Shown here piece after piece: positions 12,445 through 23,512 of a stretch of DNA of 64,000 nucleotides. Origin of the DNA: Trichoderma breve (Eukaryota > Ascomycota > Sordariomycetes > Hypocreales > Hypocreaceae); the NCBI RefSeq assembly GCF_028502605.1, contig NC_079232.1:6758001-6822000 (forward strand), written 5' to 3'. A model generated the notes under the pieces. The model saw nothing but the letters and a program-made list of their open reading frames with translations, was not told where the DNA came from and searched no databases. Within the stretch, counting starts at the first letter, position 1; every line of letters begins with the position of its first letter. The position numbers were made by a program, and so were the translations under genes.

Positions 12445-15324
12445 ATGTAGCACGGCAATTATGTTTATTGCTGAAGAGAAACTTCTTTTAGCATCTTTGT
12501 GTTGCCTATGGGAAAACATGACTGAAAAAAAAGAGCAAAGGGGACATCAAACTAAATTCACAGTCATTCGTCATAAAAGCTGCTTAATGGTACATTTTAC
12601 CCTTCGACGCTGGAAATCATGGAGCGGGCTGCTGTGCGCTGCGTGATTCCTATTTTTATCTAATTATACTTTGTACTTGGGCCATAATAAAATTATTCCG
12701 TACACGAAATCTGATGAAAGTCTCTTCCTTTTGTCGATTTGATGCTCTTTTCTCTTTAGCTGTTTGTCTTTTCATGCTGGTATTTTGGCACCTTTACCCT
12801 ACAACAGAGCTTCAAAAGTTAGCGCCGTCAAGGTCGGCAAGTTGTTGTGCGAAATTACAGATTCGCTGAGGGCGCTATGGGATCAACAGAGCCCGACGAT
12901 AATCATCCTTGGGAATCTTTGGTCAAGCATTAAAAGAAAGCTTAGGGACGCTTAGGGACGCTTAGGGATTCGTTTCTGGGCGATCCGCGATGGTGCTGTA
13001 GCGAGCTGGCCTGGGCTGTTCTGCTAAAGCACGCTGCGTTGCTGATTCCATCGACGGCAATTTACCTGTACAAGGACATGGTCAACATGCATCAGAACTC
13101 GACAGCTTTCTTCTTCTTCTTCTTCGCTCTCTTTTTTTCGTCCCGTTTCCGATCCGTTGATTTTTCCGTGTTTGGCACTTAATTCCACTTTCAAGGATTC
13201 CAAAGCCTCTGACACAGCGCTGATGTATTCTACAGGACTCCCCCCCGTTTCTCGCATTCCGACCACGGCGGCGAAATCTCGAAGACGTTTGAATTCGACT
13301 GACTCCGAACCAAGATTGACAACGAATTTTCTCGATAGCTGGCAAATGGTCTCAGAGTGAATTGAGCCCAAGCTAAACCAGGCAGAGAAAACGAAGCCGG
13401 TCGGAGCTTTAAGCATACTACAACAAGTCTGTTGCCTATGCGATCGAGTCTTTAGCAGCGCAGATTGAAACTGTTGAATAGGCTGACCGGAAGAAATTCA
13501 AACTCCCCTCTTTGGTTTCCCAATGAAGGATGCAGAGCTATCGATTGTCGGTGGTCGGACGTCTTTGTTGGAGAGGTAGGGATTGAACACCATCGCGGTG
13601 CAAATTTGTGCGAAGAAGGAGGTGGCAGAGTGGCGTCTTTCGCTAGCAACAAAGAGCATCGTTGGGGAAATGCTTGTCCACTGCTTCGCTTGCTTTGTGG
13701 TATTCGACTGCGATTGCGGTCTTGTGGAAGAAAACAAGCTGGTTGAACGTCCCTCGGTGGGAATTACGTCTTGGTATTTGAGGGACGAGTTTGTAGTCAG
13801 TTAATGAGCTCTGAAATCCTACAAACATTATTATCTTGTAGAGGCCGAGATGAAGGTAGAATCTCCTATCAGATAATTTCGGTCCCCATCATAGAGCGGA
13901 TAGACCTTGCAACACCTTTTCCTGCATCCAAATCCCTTGGTTCACCCCAAAGCACAAGAGTGGCCTTTCTTGTATCGTGAACGTAGCTCTCCCGGCATGT
14001 CAAACTTGTTCATAGTGTGTGCTATAGCATTCGCAATACGTTATATAGCTCTATTTTGGATTCTAACGCAGGTTTTACGACAAGGTCAGGGAATGATACG
14101 CATTTTTCTCTGTTTTGCGTTGCTGCTGTCAAACAAGGGAGTCTACTTGGTTGCTATGCAATACGCTGCCAGATGTATCTCGCGTAGAATCGACATCATG
14201 ATTTCCTCGTCGGAAGATTTCTTCCGATAATGTTTACGCAACAATACTGGATGTATCCTGTTAAAAGAAGATGACACTCCAAATTAATCAGACTACAACT
14301 CAACTGATCCTCTTCGAAGGGGCAAATACAAAGAACTTGTCAAACAATCAAACTACAAACAAGAAGCTGGCAAAGCCATCCCAACTACAGGCATCTGAAG
14401 CAGCCAACTACACCATGTTGCATACCAAGGGCGGCACTCTGCTCTGCTATATCAGACTGTCGATAGCTTCAATACTCTCCAGTACATCAGAGAGCCCAGG
14501 CTACCCACTCAAAGAGCGCTTTCCACTGTACTCTGCAAAGGAGGAAAGGAGGAGCACCGAAACTGCCCACAAACTCAAACATCCTGAGGCAACAATGCTT
14601 CTTGCCGAGCTATTAAGAGAGGGCAACATCGAAATAGTCCAAGATCGTCACGCAGATGCCCACCTTCCCTCGCTCTCATGACTTGAACGCGTCATCTCGG
14701 ATAGTTCTCGACCAATCTCAGGCAGTGCCAGGCACACATTGACCGTCTAGACACGCCACTTCGCCTATAGACTATCTGTGCCTGAGGAAAGCACTCGCTT
14801 CTCGACCCCATCTTTATCATCTGCGAGTTGCTATTGGCTCAGGCTCAAGCTCATGCAGACCGCCACCTGGAAGCACCTGCAGACCTGAAAACTGCTCGGA
14901 AAGTTCCCCCTTGGGTGTCTGAGAATCGAGGAAGGCAGGCAGAACGATTCATCTATATAACTCCCGCCCCCCCCTCCATCCCTCTTCAACTTGAATCTTC
15001 TTCTGTTCATCTTTCTTTTTTCTCGCCTGACCGGAAGTGGTACCGGAAGTGGAGGAGGACGGCACAGTTCGACCTCACAGTTCACAAATCCAACTGCCAG
15101 TCCTCCTCCACTTCAATGCTGAATTCTGATATACCTGGTGAGTGCATCTTCCTTTTCTTTTGCCTTGACAGTTCTTCCACTCGATGCTTTTCTCATTCTC
15201 ATTTCCTCCTTGGGCACTCTTGATGCCACTGTCTCTCTCATTTTCCACACTCTTTGTGCTCAGATCACTACCTAGTAGACTCTTTCATCCCTTACTTCTT
15301 CTGCCTCCTCCACTCTTCACCATC
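12445..15324. other. gene-poor intergenic region
   Basis: About 2.9 kb without a convincing gene. A minus-strand open frame at 13024-13416 (130 codons) reads like protein for about 85 codons, then runs into an acidic GAA-repeat stretch and a basic end; I could not extend it by splicing and do not recognise it. A triplicated 10-base unit lies at 12940-12969. The right end, from about 14960, is strongly pyrimidine-rich and may be the promoter and leader of the small spliced frame starting at 15325. Confidence 0.4.
12940..12969 (+). repeat. tandem 10-base repeat, three copies
   Basis: The unit GCTTAGGGAC occurs twice perfectly and a third time with one change in the last base. Each copy contains TTAGGG, the common fungal telomere hexamer, but the units are spaced by four other bases, so this is not a telomere tract. 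Confidence 0.7.
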
Positions 15325-15683
15325 ATGCACTTGTCTTTTCTTCTTGAGCCTAACATTGCGTTAGGCTGGATTCCAACAATCGACGCCCAGGCGACGGCCG
15401 CGGCCCTCTCCGGTAAGTCAAGATTGCCCTCTTCGAATTTTCGACGAACTCACAATCCCTGTTCCTAGTCACTAAGGACCTGCCGCGGTCGTCGCCCACT
15501 TACCGGCCTAGGACACACCTTCGCCTAGTCCTAGGCCGGTCAGAATACGCATCGGCAGTCGAGATTTTCGATGGAATGAGACAAGAAATTCCATCCAAAT
15601 TCCCATCCCAGATGCCATCGGAAATCTCATCGGAATCCTACTTTCGGCAACCATTCGGCAGCCCAGAGACACAAGGTTCGTGA
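15325..15683 (+). CDS. possible small spliced gene, unknown product
   Basis: A candidate 100-codon gene made of 15325-15412 and 15469-15683 around a 56-base intron with GTAAGT donor and CCTAG acceptor; the joined frame closes in TGA. It is preceded by a long CT-rich leader and a possible leader intron (GTGAGT near 15140, CAG near 15264). The product would begin MHLSFLLEPNIALGW and end in a Ser/Pro/Gln-rich tail. A further possible donor just before the stop (near 15676) would read into a Ser/Thr-rich decapeptide repeat encoded downstream. I recognise no family. It could equally be a decayed gene or a spliced non-coding RNA; codon bias is not decisive over this length. Confidence 0.3.
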
Positions 15684-15754
15684 GGCCTCACATTCCATTC
15701 ATTTTGTCTTCATGTCTGACGGATTGGAGATGTAGCACTGCCGGCAAACATTTC

Positions 15755-15960
15755 ACTCTTGACGACAGAGTCTTTGTCCTTACTCTTCTCAACAAAGTCT
15801 TCGTCCTCGCTGTTGCCGACAGAGCTTTCATCCCTCCTCTTGTCGACAGAATCCCCGTCCTCACTCTAGACGTCAGAGTCCTCGTCCTCAAGCTTGACAA
15901 CCCTCGTCTTTACTCTTGACGACAGAGTTCTCTCCCTCACTCTTGGTGACAGAGTCCCTC
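15755..15960 (+). repeat. degenerate 30-base minisatellite
   Basis: About six imperfect copies of a 30-base unit with the core GACAGAGTCNTCGTCCTCACT. The period is close to 30 so the reading frame is kept: one frame gives a hydrophobic decapeptide (DRVFVLTL-like), another a Ser/Thr-rich decapeptide (TESLSLL-like). Copies diverge by several bases each, so the array looks old. Confidence 0.65.
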
Positions 15961-16517
15961 CTGAATCCACCTTCTGAATCCAAACCACGAATCTTTCGCC
16001 AACTCCACCTCCTTACACAAAAAATTTCACGCTGAACGACTTGTCTGATTCTTCCAAGTTCAGACTCGGCTGCACATGCATCTTTTACAGATCTTCTTCG
16101 TCTCTTTTCACTCCTCTACCCACAGGAGTGGCGGCCCTGCTTCGGCTCCCAGCCCAGAGCTCTTTGTTTCGAGGAGCAGAATTCACGACACTTTGCACTC
16201 TCTGATGGGAAAGCATTCGACGTACATCACCATTCAATGTCTCACACGGCAAGGGTCCTTATTCGCGGGACTTGGTCTCAGTGCCCATTTTGGGCATAAG
16301 TTTCTTTTTGGATTTGGGGCACGATAGATTGTTGCGGAAGCAGATTCGATTTGGGAGAGAATGAAACGTTTTTGGATGGATGAGTGGAACGTCTTTGGGC
16401 AAGTATCGTTTGAACTACGCGCCGTCTCTGTGGTCACTGGTCTCTCATTCTTATTCTCTGGTTAATGGTCTGTGGTTTGTAGTGGTTGTGGTCTCTGTGG
16501 TCATTTTTATGCTTGGT

Positions 16518-16608
16518 CTCTGGTCTCTGGTCTCTGGTCTCTGGTCTCTCTGGTCGCTGTGGTCGCTGTGGTCTCTGTGGTCTCTGTGGTCTCTGTGGTC
16601 ATTGTTAT
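16518..16608 (+). repeat. GGTCTCTGG / GGTCTCTGT simple tandem repeat
   Basis: A run of seven-base (TGGTCTC) and then nine-base (TGGTCTCTG, TGGTCGCTG) units. Looser copies extend on both sides to roughly 16430-16720. It is pyrimidine/purine-skewed low-complexity DNA without a credible gene. Confidence 0.7.
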
Positions 16609-17149
16609 ATGGGGTCTTTGGTTTCCTATCTCTGTTTGCTTGTCACTATAATGGTTATGGCCTCTGTGACGGTTGTGGTCTCATTTTTAGTTGGTCTTGG
16701 ATCCCCGGTCTCTGTGGTCTTCGATTGAGTTTCTTGGAAAAGGCTGGGCGATAGACATCATCTTGGCTATGGAGTTCTCGTGGTGATTGCAGTTTCGTTA
16801 ATACAATCTTGTTGGATACCACTCGCTTGATCATTCCACTTCGTTCTTTTTCTACTTCATTCACATATTTTCCTCATTCCAGATTGAGTCAGAATATCTG
16901 GGCTTTGTGACTCGGCCTACTCGGCCTACGCTACCAGTCAGCCTTGGAAGAAGACGCATCGATACCGCCTCAGAAATACTCTCGCTAAGGCGACCCTATA
17001 ATTTCACCCTTTCTTATGCAGAGGTGTCTCTCTATTCTTTGCTTGTTCCGAGATAATTATGGTTGCTGCAGACCTGGCTGACATTTCTCCTGAAGTCATG
17101 CAGACTTGAACAACGCCGCTGCCAACAGAACTGTGTCGCGTCGCTCAAC

Positions 17150-17536
17150 AATCACTTTCATATCCTTGAGTAACGGTTGAACAGTCTGCGCAGCCCATCT
17201 GCCACAGCCGCGACGCTTGTCTCGAATCTATCCGAGCAGAACTGCGTCTGACGAGAGAGACGAAAATCAGCTCTGCCACGCGCAGGCTCTCAATCCACGA
17301 CCAAGGTGTGAGGATCCAGATTCCCGGCCACCACTGCAAAGGCGACGAGGGACGCACCGCCAGAGGCCAGACTGAGTAGCCTCGATGCCTTCCTCCCCTG
17401 CCTCATCCAGCAGATCTAACGGCTCGAGCGCGACCGTACCGTGTCCAGCAACAATGCTGAGGAGACCTACAGGGGTCATCACAGTTGCTCCGATCGTGGT
17501 CACAAGACTGTAGGCATGACAAATTGCTTCGGACAT
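17150..17536 (-). pseudogene. decayed coding fragment, unknown family
   Basis: Reading from an ATG at 17536 leftwards gives a protein-like start (MSEAICHAYSLVTTIGATVM, then a hydrophobic stretch and EPLDLLDEAGEE). Around 17345 the coding signal moves to a second frame (LSLASGGASLVAFAVVAGNL), and near 17250 to a third (RFETSVAAVADGLRRLFNRY) before stops accumulate. No splice sites of normal size join the pieces, so this looks like a frameshifted relic of a membrane-associated protein. The family is not recognised. Confidence 0.4.
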
Positions 17537-17599
17537 TATGGAACCACGGAGAACAACTGAGACGGACGGAATTCTTCAAGCTTGGCATTTTACTGCCGA

Positions 17600-18790
17600 A
17601 GACAATAATAATCCGGTACGCGAACAGAGCCCATTTATAACAACGACAATACCGATACTGTCACCAGTTGGATTAATCATGGTTACTGTGGTAGATATAT
17701 GTCGAATCGAATTACACATATCTATTTCAACGACAACAATTCTATTGTTGTTTGGACCTCACCTACTATGTGTAGGTTCAATGATCTCCGTCTCAAACCC
17801 AACAGCTATTCGGATTATGGCCAGTCTCGCGCGCGCGTAATCGGCTCATTGCTACGATCCGGTCCAGGTCCGGTGAGAATTCGCAGCGTCGGAATTAGCA
17901 GGAGCCCCCGTTGGAGCACGATGATCTGACTCTGCAGGTAAGCAGACAGACATGGACAGAGGAATTCCACTCCAAGCCGGTACGATGCAAGATTTCGAAT
18001 GTACACGGTAGCATCTGTATCGCGGTGATGTGATTACAACCATATTCAGCATGGGATACAGATTCACAAGACTTTCGGCTAGATTCGTTGATAGCACATT
18101 CATCTGCCTCAACAATAGCAATGTGTAAGCCAAAAAAGCCAGTCTCTCGAGTAGGTGTACTGACCTCGACTACACATACATCGCCAACATTAGACCAGCT
18201 TAGTCGCGTGAGCATATCGCCTATCTCCTCGGCTCAGAAGTGGCCAGCCTGGGTCTTAGGTACGCTATCCACTGACGGATTAACCTCAAGCTTTCCTGGG
18301 GAGCGCCATGGAAACTATTTGACCAGTTTACGCTTGCATTGCTCAAGGGAGGCGACTCAAAGCCGGAACCCTGGTGTCACTGCTGTTGCTGGTATAGCGG
18401 TTAATGCGGCAGGTCATTTGCCATATGCAACCCGCAGAGACCAGTGATTCGACAAGAAAGGATTGGTCGATGAGCAACTGTGATCAGAGGCGGATATGCG
18501 CTATGAGCCCTGGCTCAACCATTTGGAGAGAGCCTTACAAGCAGGTATGCCGATGTAAGGTGGATGATTTTGGCTAGAAGGGCTCAAGAGATCCTTGCTA
18601 AGTCTGCCAGAATGCTGAATCGAGATTGTTGCATGATGCACCTTGGCATCCGGCAGATGGCTTCCCCTCTTACACCTTGTTGGTCTGTCATTCGTGGGGT
18701 TGCTAGCAAGAATCTGGAGCTTAGCTTGCCACCGGATATATGCAAGCGTCTCAATCTAGTACAAAATATCACATCAGAAATACAGTAGAC
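17600..18790 (+). pseudogene. possible decayed coding region, unknown
   Basis: Several stretches on the + strand read like protein in changing frames: an Asn/Tyr/Trp-rich segment near 17630-17830 (for example THIYFNDNNSIVVWTSP), a segment near 18010-18125 (FSMGYRFTRLSARFVD), and a final frame ending in TAG at 18788. They are separated by stops and have no consistent splice sites. I do not recognise the family and the relation between the pieces is uncertain. Confidence 0.2.
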
Positions 18791-18817
18791 GCCATAATAC
18801 AGAACGAGGGTAGCGGT

Positions 18818-19193
18818 TCAATTGTTGCATGAGAAGATGTAGTGCGAGCCTGCCTGGGAGGCTAGCTGCTGGAGAAGATCCTCCGGCTCATACATCAGCG
18901 CTTTTGCATTATCTATGGCATTCATGATACATTTTACCGCGCTCTCCCTTTCTCCGCATATGCCCGCCGGCTTAGTATCTCTCCGAAGCTCATCTGAGAA
19001 TGAGTATTCGCCAGGGCTCTCGGTGTCCCAGATGCTGGATGGCAGAATCCAGCTGTTTGCTGAGCGCTCCGTGGCGAACTCTACTGTGCGATGATCCGTA
19101 TACCCCGCAGAGTTTGCTGTATCTGTTATGAAAAGGATGTGGGTAGCGGGTGGTTGTATTTACGGCTGGTGTGTCAGATACGGAGTCTGCCAT
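18818..19193 (-). pseudogene. small frameshifted gene or relic, unknown product
   Basis: An ATG at 19193 opens MADSVSDTPAVNTTTRYPH. One frame shift near 19135 then gives a continuous coherent frame to the TGA at 18818 (containing FITDTANSAGYTDHRTVEF, WDTESPGEYSFSDELR and EPEDLLQQLASQAG). Together this would be a soluble acidic protein of about 125 residues. Without the shift the first frame stops after 67 codons in a basic nonsense-like tail. The simplest reading is a single-base indel; an intron is too short to fit. Family unknown. Confidence 0.35.
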
Positions 19194-21309
19194 CTCAGTC
19201 GGAGAAAGTGCAGGAGGAGGAGATGATATTTTTTATGGTTGTCAACTACTTTTAGAGTTTACGTTCACGATACTACTAGTATCATTTGTTTACTAGGTAA
19301 TCGTTGGTAGATAATTATGTTTGTTTTGGTCGTGAGTACTACGTCGGAGCGAGTGCAGCAGGACACATCGTAACCGCTACCACCTCCGACGGACACTTTT
19401 GATCGCAAGTTAATGCATAGCCTTTACTTGGTCGGGCCAAATTCTTCCATAAGCTACATTGCCCAATTGCTACCTTGTCTAGTGCCAGGCTATTCTACTC
19501 TCCTTGGCTAGACTATTCCCTACCCTTGTATGACAGACAAAATATCCTTGATGAGCGCATTGAATGGGAGATATATGCATTAGCACGATGCAAAACATGG
19601 TTGAGCAAGGAAAGGAGGAGTGAAATGCGTAGATTAACAACGTATTAAGAACTAAACTAGAGCACTAAACGAATTTGTGAAGGTAAGTGAAACATCTAGT
19701 ATCATGCAAGATTTCGTGACCTGTCTAGATAGGAAACTATTTACGATGTACACGCGCTAGATAACTTACGTAGGTAGCCACTTGTTCAATTATATTGATC
19801 CCAGAGCGCACTTCTCCTTTCACAAAGACTGCCGGGGTAGCTACAAAGAGACAGCTAAATGATAAAGAATGAAACGATTCAAGCTTACCATTCATTACAT
19901 ACACTGTTACACAGGTCAACCGTTAGTTCCACTTTGTAGTTAAACACCCATTCAGATGTCGCCTTAGAATTACCTTGGCAACTGTTCCCAAGTTGTTTCA
20001 CAGTTGAAGCTGGGTTAACGGTCGAGGGCCAAAATCGATTGTTGCATGTTAATCATGTCGCTTTCAGTCATTTTCTGCGCACTACGGGTAGTATATGTGT
20101 CTCCAGGCTTTACAATTTGACTGAAGAATTGCTTATTAGCTATGGAATGTGGGAAAAGAGTGTGTTGATTGGACCTTATCGTAATCAAAAGCAACCCTGA
20201 ACACCTGTTACCTAGGTCGAGCTTTCTTAGCCTTGACAAATACTAAGTGGAACTTATTGCCACTTCTGAGAATAAGCCAATCAAGCGCAAAGAATCCGCG
20301 TATTCATGGAGCTTGATCTAGCTGGTATTGCTTAGCTATTGCGAGGGAAAGGCGGCTGGGTGTTCTGGGGTTGTATCGCCGGTGGAGCGACAAGGGACCT
20401 TTGTTCTGGAGAACGGAATGGGCCGGGGTTGAGGCTAGCGATTGCGAGAGCATATTATGTTTAATTCACCCCGGGATTTAAACGTGTCTAGATTACTATC
20501 TCAGTAAGATGACAAGCCTGCACATGCTATGCCAATAGACTTCTTACTCGGGCTCGGAGTTTCAGCATCAGCCCGTTCCAAAGTAGTGTTTGCTATTTGA
20601 AGACATCTAACTAATCAGATACCTTGACAATCAGCCGAGGGATCAAAAAGACGTCCCCTACTTAGGCTTGTATGAAGACCTTAAACGATACCTGGATCCT
20701 GTTGGTTAGAAGCTCCAGGAGAGCACCAGCAGGCATTTTACAGTAGTATTCCGAGGAGCATATTGCTTATAAAAGATGACTTAAGCACTAATTCTCTTTG
20801 GGAAAGCACTGCGCTACTGGCAAAGAGGCTCAAGATTCTGCTTCATCACCTTCGCGGAGATATCAAGATAAGTTATATTCTCTATCGGAGAGAGATGCCC
20901 CGTTGCTTCTGCTAGTCAGAAATTAGTGCCTTTCTGCGGCATTTGGTAGAGATCTGCAAGTATTACCCAATCAAGCCAACTAAGCATTGTAAAAATAAAC
21001 GGTGAACCCTGATCTTGTAAGTCCCAAAGCCCATTCAGCAACTTGGTTACTCTATAGAAGTGAAGGATACTAGAAGCACTAATAGATGTAAACAAGACGG
21101 TCAGGGGGGCAGATCAGCGCTATTTCATGTCTCTGCACTTCTTATTCTCACAAATTTCGTTCGAATACTAAACAACTGACTCCATATGTTGATAGGTGCT
21201 TACAAGCAGTTTGCCTAACCTCGATCTTTGCACTTGAGTAAAGCCACAAACCAAGGATGGTATCGGAGTTTTATTCTCACCCAGCAGTCATTCACTCACA
21301 AGTCATAAG
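19194..21309. other. gene-free, AT-richer intergenic region
   Basis: About 2.1 kb with no open frame above 75 codons and no motif I recognise. Base composition is visibly AT-richer than around the genes. The last 300 bases are the upstream region of the AflR-like gene. Confidence 0.5.
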
Positions 21310-23113
21310 ATGCCCGTAAAATCCAGCCCAAAAACGGGCAAGTTGCGGAGAACTTGCGAAGCGGTATGTTCTCTCGTTTTACTTTATCTTGTACTAAGAC
21401 CTCCCCCCCTTCTACCATCACATCCTCCCAAGGCAGCTGGAAGTTTTCCCCAAATGAGACTATCAAAGAAGGAAAACGTTTGCTGACTCGATATGAATAA
21501 ACGTGTAGTGTGCCTCTGTCAAGGTCAAATGTTCGAAAGAGAAGCCAGAATGCTCACGATGCCAACATCGCGGCATCACATGCCAGTACTTCGTCGAGAA
21601 GCGCCCCGGACGCAAACGCCAACTTAGTAGACACATAAGCGAAACCAATTCGACCGCAGCAGCAATGAGGTGTTGTTGCGACCAAGTTTCTAACGATATA
21701 CGACAGCACTCAATGTCTTCTCTTTCACCAAACTCATTTCACCCGTACAGATCGAGTACAATGCTAGATGCGCAAGGCGCCGAAATAATAACAGCGTCTG
21801 TCACTTCTGCTCTCAGCCATGCCGTTGCGAACATGTTCACAAACTGCGACGGCCGCTATGCGCCTCCTCATATTTCCCAAGATTTCATATCCAACGGCCC
21901 TGTCAATAATGATATGGCAGCCGGAAACTACAAAAGCATCTTTTCAGTCTTTGAAGAAGATGGTGGTGGCATGTCTGCTGCTGGATCTGAGATGGACAGA
22001 CTGGGTTTCTTCTCGCCTTCAACGACGTCTGAGGGGTACCAGCAACCTTTTCGCGATATTGCTTCGCTTTTGATGCCTATCGAAGATACGACGGTGTTTA
22101 CTCCCATTTCTGAATCGATGGGTATTCCGGATACCTCATCGCGCAGCTGCTGTAGCAGCACTGGCAGGTCAAAGACTTCACCAGCCCGTTTCTCCTCCAC
22201 CGGTCCCTCCACGGCCTCCCTCGCAGACATGTCAACAGGAAGAACGAGTCCTACAGAGATTCCAGAGACTTCGGTCTGTCAATGTTTGGATCAGGTTCTC
22301 CAGCTCTTGAGGAGAGTATCGGGATCATCACGGCTGTCATTATCATCATCATCTGTTTATCCACACTATTCAAGTCAATCTTCACAGGTGGTATCACGAA
22401 TGTCTTCAATAACCCTAGATGATGACGAATCATCGAACGACTTTTGCGAGACTGAGCCTCAGCCTCAATGGCTTCAGGCAATATTGTCGGAAAATAGACA
22501 GTATCTGGGAGCCACGGACAATATTCTGGCATGCTCTAACACTGATGAGGACAGCATGTTACCGGGGATTCTCTGCATGATTCTCCTTAAGATCTTGGAC
22601 AGATACTCGAACATGGTATGGAGTCGACCGCTGCTGCCTCATAGTCCTAACCATAGGGTTGCGGAACTCGGATCAAATATGAGCGGCTATTTAATAGTAG
22701 AAACTGGTCTGGTGGCATCGACTATACATCGACAGACGTTCGTGCCAAACGAACAAGGGCAGATGCAACCGATACACCTTGACTGTGGCACATCTCGGCT
22801 CAGTGATGACGAGTATTTTGGACGCGCCACCGCCCATCTTGTCCTTGGAGAGTTACAATGGGTGCAGAGAGTGGTGAACAAACTGGTGGCTAAGCTTAAA
22901 TGTAGCGACTGCTATAATGCAAGCCGTCCAACACAACAGAGCAACGGATGGGAAAGCAGGAAGCAAACGGTTCCGCTGCCGATGGAGGAGCCTGCAGATC
23001 CTGGACTAACATCATCTTTCTCAGCAGGGACTTTGGAGCACATGGCTACTGATATACAAAAGAGGCTCACCACATTGTCATCAAGTATCATTAATCAGCT
23101 ACGGCAAAGCTGA
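21310..23113 (+). CDS. AflR-like Zn2Cys6 transcription factor
   Basis: Predicted 552-residue nuclear regulator. Two exons, 21310-21363 and 21509-23113; the 145-base intron (GTATGT donor, TGTAG acceptor) falls inside the zinc cluster. The joined N-terminus shows C16, C19, C26, C33, C36 and C43 with gaps 2-6-6-2-6, the Zn2Cys6 binuclear cluster. It is followed by the basic stretch EKRPGRKRQL, which is characteristic of the AflR group. A Ser/Thr-rich middle leads to a C-terminal helical domain (near residues 350-550) that resembles the AflR domain of aflatoxin/sterigmatocystin regulators. Such proteins normally sit within the gene cluster they control, but no polyketide or peptide synthetase is visible here. 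Missing the first exon would remove the first two cysteines. Confidence 0.9.
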
Positions 23114-23512
23114 GGCATGATGATATAGATAGTACAGATTATCGACTCCCATGTCTGAAGAGCGAGAATATGCTGCGACAGCGCGCCCCAACCTCAGCGA
23201 TCTGGGCTGCAAGTCGTGTTTATCATGGCAGTGACTTATATCATGGATCAGCCAGAAGGATCTAGTCGCAAGTCAGTTGATATCCTCCGGTGCTGACAAG
23301 AGCTCTTTATTGGGCAAATAATTCAAGGATGCCTAATGACCCCGCAAATAGAAGCTGATGCTCCAAAGGATGGACGACACGGTAGAGGGGGATAAAGGAG
23401 TTGGCTGCTTCTTTCTATTGCCAGTTTCTGTACATCAAAATCTTTCAATGCATAGCCATATTCATTGTTAAGAAAGCCGTACCGTCTCCCTGGATTTCGT
23501 GACGCGGCCAAC
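23114..23512. other. intergenic
   Basis: About 400 bases between the AflR-like gene and the HET gene, AT-balanced, with no recognisable feature. Confidence 0.5.

Larger units (their letters stand above)
15684..17149. other. intergenic region with two minisatellites
   Basis: Apart from the two repeat tracts listed separately I see no gene here. Short open frames lack homologous motifs. Confidence 0.45.

Noticed and set aside
13024..13416. 130-codon minus-strand frame that reads like protein for about 85 codons
   Set aside because: No splice sites, no family resemblance, and its end is a GAA repeat; kept only as a note in the intergenic entry.
16518..16608. Regular repeat resembling a CRISPR array
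   Set aside because: Units are seven to nine bases with no unique spacers, and the genome is fungal; it is a simple tandem repeat.
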